51,173 nucleotides of DNA from Lachnospiraceae bacterium UBA7093 (GTDB taxonomy: Bacteria; Bacillota; Clostridia; Lachnospirales; Lachnospiraceae), in the NCBI GenBank assembly GCA_002492465.1, contig DKYT01000026.1, forward strand, positions 1 to 51,173, written 5' to 3'. Below, in pieces: positions 48,962 through 51,173 of the stretch; the first letter of the stretch is position 1; every line of letters starts with the position of its first letter. The position numbers were made by a program, and so were the translations under genes. The notes beneath the pieces are model-generated. The model was not told the DNA's origin. It searched no databases and saw nothing but the letters and a program-made list of their open reading frames with translations.

Positions 48962-49154
48962 GATGATTCCTCCTTCAATTAAGTGTTAATGAATTTTCTT
49001 TTCTATTATAGATGAATTGGAGGAAGTGGAAAAGACGTTTTTGAGAATTGCAATGCAAATTATGCGATAATTGTATAAAAATGGAAGAAAAAGCAGATAA
49101 AAATATGTTAAAATAAGAAAAATGGAAAAATAAGTAAAAAAATAAAAAAATGTG

Positions 49155-49183
49155 TTGACAAATGTAAAAGGGTTGGTTATAAT
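49155..49183 (+). promoter_or_regulatory. Perfect consensus sigma-A promoter for the non-coding transcript
   Basis: TTGACA (49155-49160) and TATAAT (49178-49183) match consensus at all 12 positions with 17-bp spacing. Transcription should start near 49190. There is no open reading frame of note immediately downstream. The stretch 48962-49154 holds only the LUD upstream region and A-rich DNA. Confidence 0.88.
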
Positions 49184-49189
49184 GAACTT

Positions 49190-49570
49190 ACAAAAACAAA
49201 TTCACATAGATAATCTTACAGAAAGGAAGGTACGGACCACCAAAAACATAAGATGCGTTATTTGATTTTTAAGTTTTCGAATCAGATAACAGAAATGTGA
49301 AAGAGTTAAGCTTTTAAAGTACAAAAGATCAAAGTACCAAAGAAAGCGAATTTCGAATTCGTATTGCGTACAGAAGAAAAGGTAACGAAGAACAAAAGAA
49401 GAAGAATCAAACGTTACAGTACACACGTACAAAAGAAAAAGGACAAAGATACGAAAGAGAAAAAAGAAAACTGAATAGGGAACAAAATCCAAAAAAGAAA
49501 AGAGAGGTAAGGACCATTGGATAGCGTAGTTTAGAAGCGGGTATGAATCAAAAAGATTGATACCCGCTTC
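49190..49570 (+). ncRNA. Candidate structured non-coding RNA, about 380 nt
   Basis: Downstream of a perfect promoter lies a 380-nt A/G-rich stretch with no usable reading frame, but with many paired segments. TTCACAT (49201-49207) pairs with ATGTGAA (49295-49301) and encloses two arms, ATCTTA with TAAGAT (49213-49218/49249-49254) and GTTATTTGATT with AATCAGATAAC (49257-49267/49280-49290, one G-U). Further hairpins are CGAATT with AATTCG (49347-49361), GTAACG with CGTTAC (49382-49387/49412-49417) and GTAC-ACAC-GTAC (49419-49430). It ends at a perfect 11-bp stem, GAAGCGGGTAT with ATACCCGCTTC (49534-49544/49560-49570). The motif GGTACGGACCA (49229-49239) recurs nearly as GGTAAGGACCA (49506-49516). 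I cannot assign it to a known RNA class. Confidence 0.6.
49534..49570 (+). terminator. Terminal hairpin of the non-coding transcript
   Basis: The perfect 11-bp stem with a 15-nt loop closes the transcript. It lacks a T run, so it may be a processing or stability hairpin rather than a strong intrinsic terminator. Confidence 0.5.
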
Positions 49571-49636
49571 GACGTTGCGTCATATGGAATCCTGACATCG
49601 AAATATTTAATAATGCACAATTGGCGTAATTTCTGG

Positions 49637-49665
49637 TGGAAATTAGGAAATAAATAAGGTATGAT
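49637..49665 (+). promoter_or_regulatory. Possible promoter of the GH3 gene
   Basis: TGGAAA (49637-49642) and TATGAT (49660-49665) are 17 bp apart, 25 bp before the GH3 start. The -35 match is moderate; the gene could also be read through from the upstream RNA. Confidence 0.4.
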
Positions 49666-49689
49666 AGAGGTTGTACGGAGGAAGAAAAA

Positions 49690-51015
49690 ATGCCAAATAA
49701 CGAAATGCTTGATCAGGAAGTGGATAGAAGAGAGCTGAGAAGAAAACGCAGGGTCAAAAATCAGGTAATCGCTTATATCGTTCTTATGATTTTTCTTGCA
49801 GGATTGATTGTGGGAGGAATTTTTGGAGTGAATAAGATTATGTCCATATTAAAGGATAAAAAGCAGGCGGAAGAGCTTCAAAAACAGCTGGAGGAGCTTT
49901 CGGATCCGGAGGAAGAACCACCGGTGGTGGAAGCACCGGAGGAATCGGCAGAGCCGGAGGGAGATAAAGATTATTTAGGTGAAATAGTGGAGTCAAGCAT
50001 TGCGGAAATGCCGCTGGCGGATAAAGTGGCAGGGCTTTTTATCATTACGCCGGAATCCCTTACCGACATGGATGTTGTGACAAGAGCAGGAGACACTACC
50101 AGGGAAAAACTGGATGAGTACCGGGTCGGAGGATTGATCTACTTCTCCCAAAATATTCTGGATGCAGACCAGCTGACAGAGATGCTTAAGAACACCAGAA
50201 GCTGGAGCAGGTATTCCATTTTCCTGGGAGTAGATGAAGAAGGCGGGTCGGTAAGCCGGGTGGCAGGGAATGGTCTTGCCGATGGCGTGGGGAACATGGC
50301 GGAGATTGGCGCTTCGGGAGATACGGCGGCAGCCCGGGAAGCAGGCGCTTCGATTGGCAGCTATTTGTCCGGTTATGGATTTAATGTAGATTTTGCGCCG
50401 GTTGCCGATGTGATATCGGAAGGAAATACAACCATAGGCGACCGCTCTTTTGGCTCCGATCCTAATGTAGTGGCGCCCATGGCGTCTGCCATGGTAGAAG
50501 GAATACAAAGTACAGGCGTAAGCGCCTGCATGAAGCATTTTCCGGGCTTAGGGGATACTACAGCCGACACCCACGATGGTATGGCAAGCACCGAGAAAAC
50601 CCTGGAAGAGTTTACTGCAACGGATTTCCCTGTTTATCAGGCAGGCATAGCAGCCGGCGTGGATATGATCATGGTCAGCCATCTTTCAGCGCCTAACGTT
50701 ACCGGTGACAACACGCCGGCATCTGTTTCGGAAAAAATGATTACAGAGATCCTGAGAGGGCAGTTGGGGTACCAGGGAGTTGTCATCACAGATTCCATGA
50801 GCATGACGGCAATCACGGATTATTATACATCCGACCAGGCGGCAGTTATGGCGCTGCAGGCAGGGGCGGATATGATTTTGATGCCGGAAGATTTTGAAAG
50901 CGCATATAACGGGGTGATGGAGGCGGTAAATAACGGAACCCTCACAGAGGAGAGGATTAATGAATCCTTAAGGAGAATTTTCCGGGTAAAAAAGAAGAAT
51001 ACCCTATCTGAATAA
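49690..51015 (+). CDS. Membrane-anchored glycoside hydrolase family 3 (NagZ-like beta-N-acetylhexosaminidase)
   Basis: The 441-residue protein has a basic start, one membrane helix (VIAYIVLMIFLAGLIVGGIFGV) and an acidic linker, then a GH3 N-terminal domain. The GH3 marks are FLGVDEEGGSVSRV, FNVDFAPVADV, KHFPGLGDT with the NagZ-type acid/base pair Asp293-x-His295, and ITDSMSM with the nucleophile Asp368. NagZ enzymes remove N-acetylglucosamine from peptidoglycan fragments, usually in the cytoplasm or outside the membrane in Gram-positives; the anchor here predicts action at the outer face. GGAGG precedes the ATG. The GH3 C-terminal domain is missing, as in other NagZ proteins. Confidence 0.88.
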   Translation: MPNNEMLDQEVDRRELRRKRRVKNQVIAYIVLMIFLAGLIVGGIFGVNKIMSILKDKKQAEELQKQLEELSDPEEEPPVVEAPEESAEPEGDKDYLGEIVESSIAEMPLADKVAGLFIITPESLTDMDVVTRAGDTTREKLDEYRVGGLIYFSQNILDADQLTEMLKNTRSWSRYSIFLGVDEEGGSVSRVAGNGLADGVGNMAEIGASGDTAAAREAGASIGSYLSGYGFNVDFAPVADVISEGNTTIGDRSFGSDPNVVAPMASAMVEGIQSTGVSACMKHFPGLGDTTADTHDGMASTEKTLEEFTATDFPVYQAGIAAGVDMIMVSHLSAPNVTGDNTPASVSEKMITEILRGQLGYQGVVITDSMSMTAITDYYTSDQAAVMALQAGADMILMPEDFESAYNGVMEAVNNGTLTEERINESLRRIFRVKKKNTLSE

Positions 51016-51095
51016 AACTAATAATAACGATTTTACAACTTGAAAAAAATGCAAAATAGATAAATAAAAAATCCTAGAAAAATTATAAAATTTGG

Positions 51096-51124
51096 TTGAC
51101 AAAGTAAGAAATATCATGTATATT
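51096..51124 (+). promoter_or_regulatory. Promoter of the tRNA at the window edge
   Basis: TTGACA (51096-51101) and TATATT (51119-51124) are 17 bp apart, about 32 bp before the tRNA. A short stem TCCGT/ACGGA (about 51133-51147) lies in the leader. Confidence 0.8.
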
Positions 51125-51155
51125 ATTAGTTGTCCGTCAGGTACGGATGGAAAAT

Positions 51156-51173
51156 GCGCGAGTGGCTCAGTTG
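51156..51173 (+). tRNA. 5' end of a tRNA, probably tRNA-Gly
   Basis: The final 18 nt read GCGCGAGTGGCTCAGTTG: a 7-nt acceptor strand, then T8 and a GCTC D-stem start with AGTTG in the D loop, as in a tRNA. The acceptor GCGCGAG resembles the tRNA-Gly(GCC) of related clostridia, but the anticodon is outside the window, so the amino acid is not certain. Confidence 0.7.

Noticed and set aside
49202..49492. A 96-residue Phe/Leu-rich minus-strand frame within the candidate RNA
   Set aside because: It is the complement of an A/G-rich stretch, lacks a ribosome site and is composition-driven.

Overview
The window looks like chromosome of a Gram-positive anaerobe of the class Clostridia, most likely family Lachnospiraceae. 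This is inferred from the gene families (arginine genes argC-argJ-argB-argD, comEA/comEC, holA, GatB/YqeY protein, CsoR/CopA, UgtP-type lipid glucosyltransferase, GerMN lipoprotein), strong AGGAGG-type ribosome sites, many TTGACA/TATAAT promoters, short intergenic gaps and many Cys-anchored lipoproteins. Genus and species cannot be fixed from the sequence alone.

Layout. 1-5160: a GNAT acetyltransferase, a class D beta-lactamase-like lipoprotein, a RelB/PIN toxin-antitoxin pair, a DUF554 membrane protein, a NUDIX hydrolase and a lipoprotein with an internal duplication. 5200-12030: arginine biosynthesis (argC, argJ, argB, argD) with a YbaK-type editing deacylase, a GNAT enzyme and an orphan solute-binding protein. 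12127-13100: a small DMT-type membrane protein and a striking ~340-bp imperfect palindrome without a gene. 13027-19206: a competence/signalling cluster (comEA, response regulator, histidine kinase, GerMN lipoprotein, comEC).

19368-29563: an accessory carbohydrate locus that appears to separate comEC from holA. It holds a TetR regulator, a ROK sugar kinase, a GH1 6-phospho-beta-glucosidase-type enzyme, two paralogous VOC-fold proteins (one with a rubredoxin-like zinc ribbon), a complete RbsABC-type ABC importer with two different permeases, and a convergent DUF7916-type TIM-barrel protein. The proposed route is import of a glycoside, phosphorylation inside the cell, hydrolysis, and action of the VOC proteins on the aglycone or a by-product.

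29726-34850: holA and a GatB/YqeY gene, then a minus-strand translationally coupled operon (SAP/DUF6434 protein, lipoprotein, UgtP-like glucosyltransferase, PlsY-like acyltransferase). 35007-40172: a copper operon with two CsoR-type operators, csoR, a copA with a CopZ-like domain fused at its end behind an internal ribosome site, a DUF362 ferredoxin and a HAD hydrolase. 40244-45143: a small membrane protein, a tandem repeat, a DUF1653 protein, a 5'-nucleotidase, an SfsA-MutY fusion and a GT2 glycosyltransferase. 45186-48961: PAP2 phosphatase, lipid kinase, glyA and a LUD-domain protein. 48962-51173: a consensus promoter feeding an apparently non-coding, A-rich, structured transcript of about 380 nt, a membrane-anchored GH3 enzyme, and a promoter followed by the first 18 nt of a tRNA cut by the window edge.

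The strongest leads for something undescribed are the structured RNA at 49190-49570, the VOC/rubredoxin glycoside locus, the palindrome at 12571-12910, the possible dual-product copA and the SfsA-MutY fusion.
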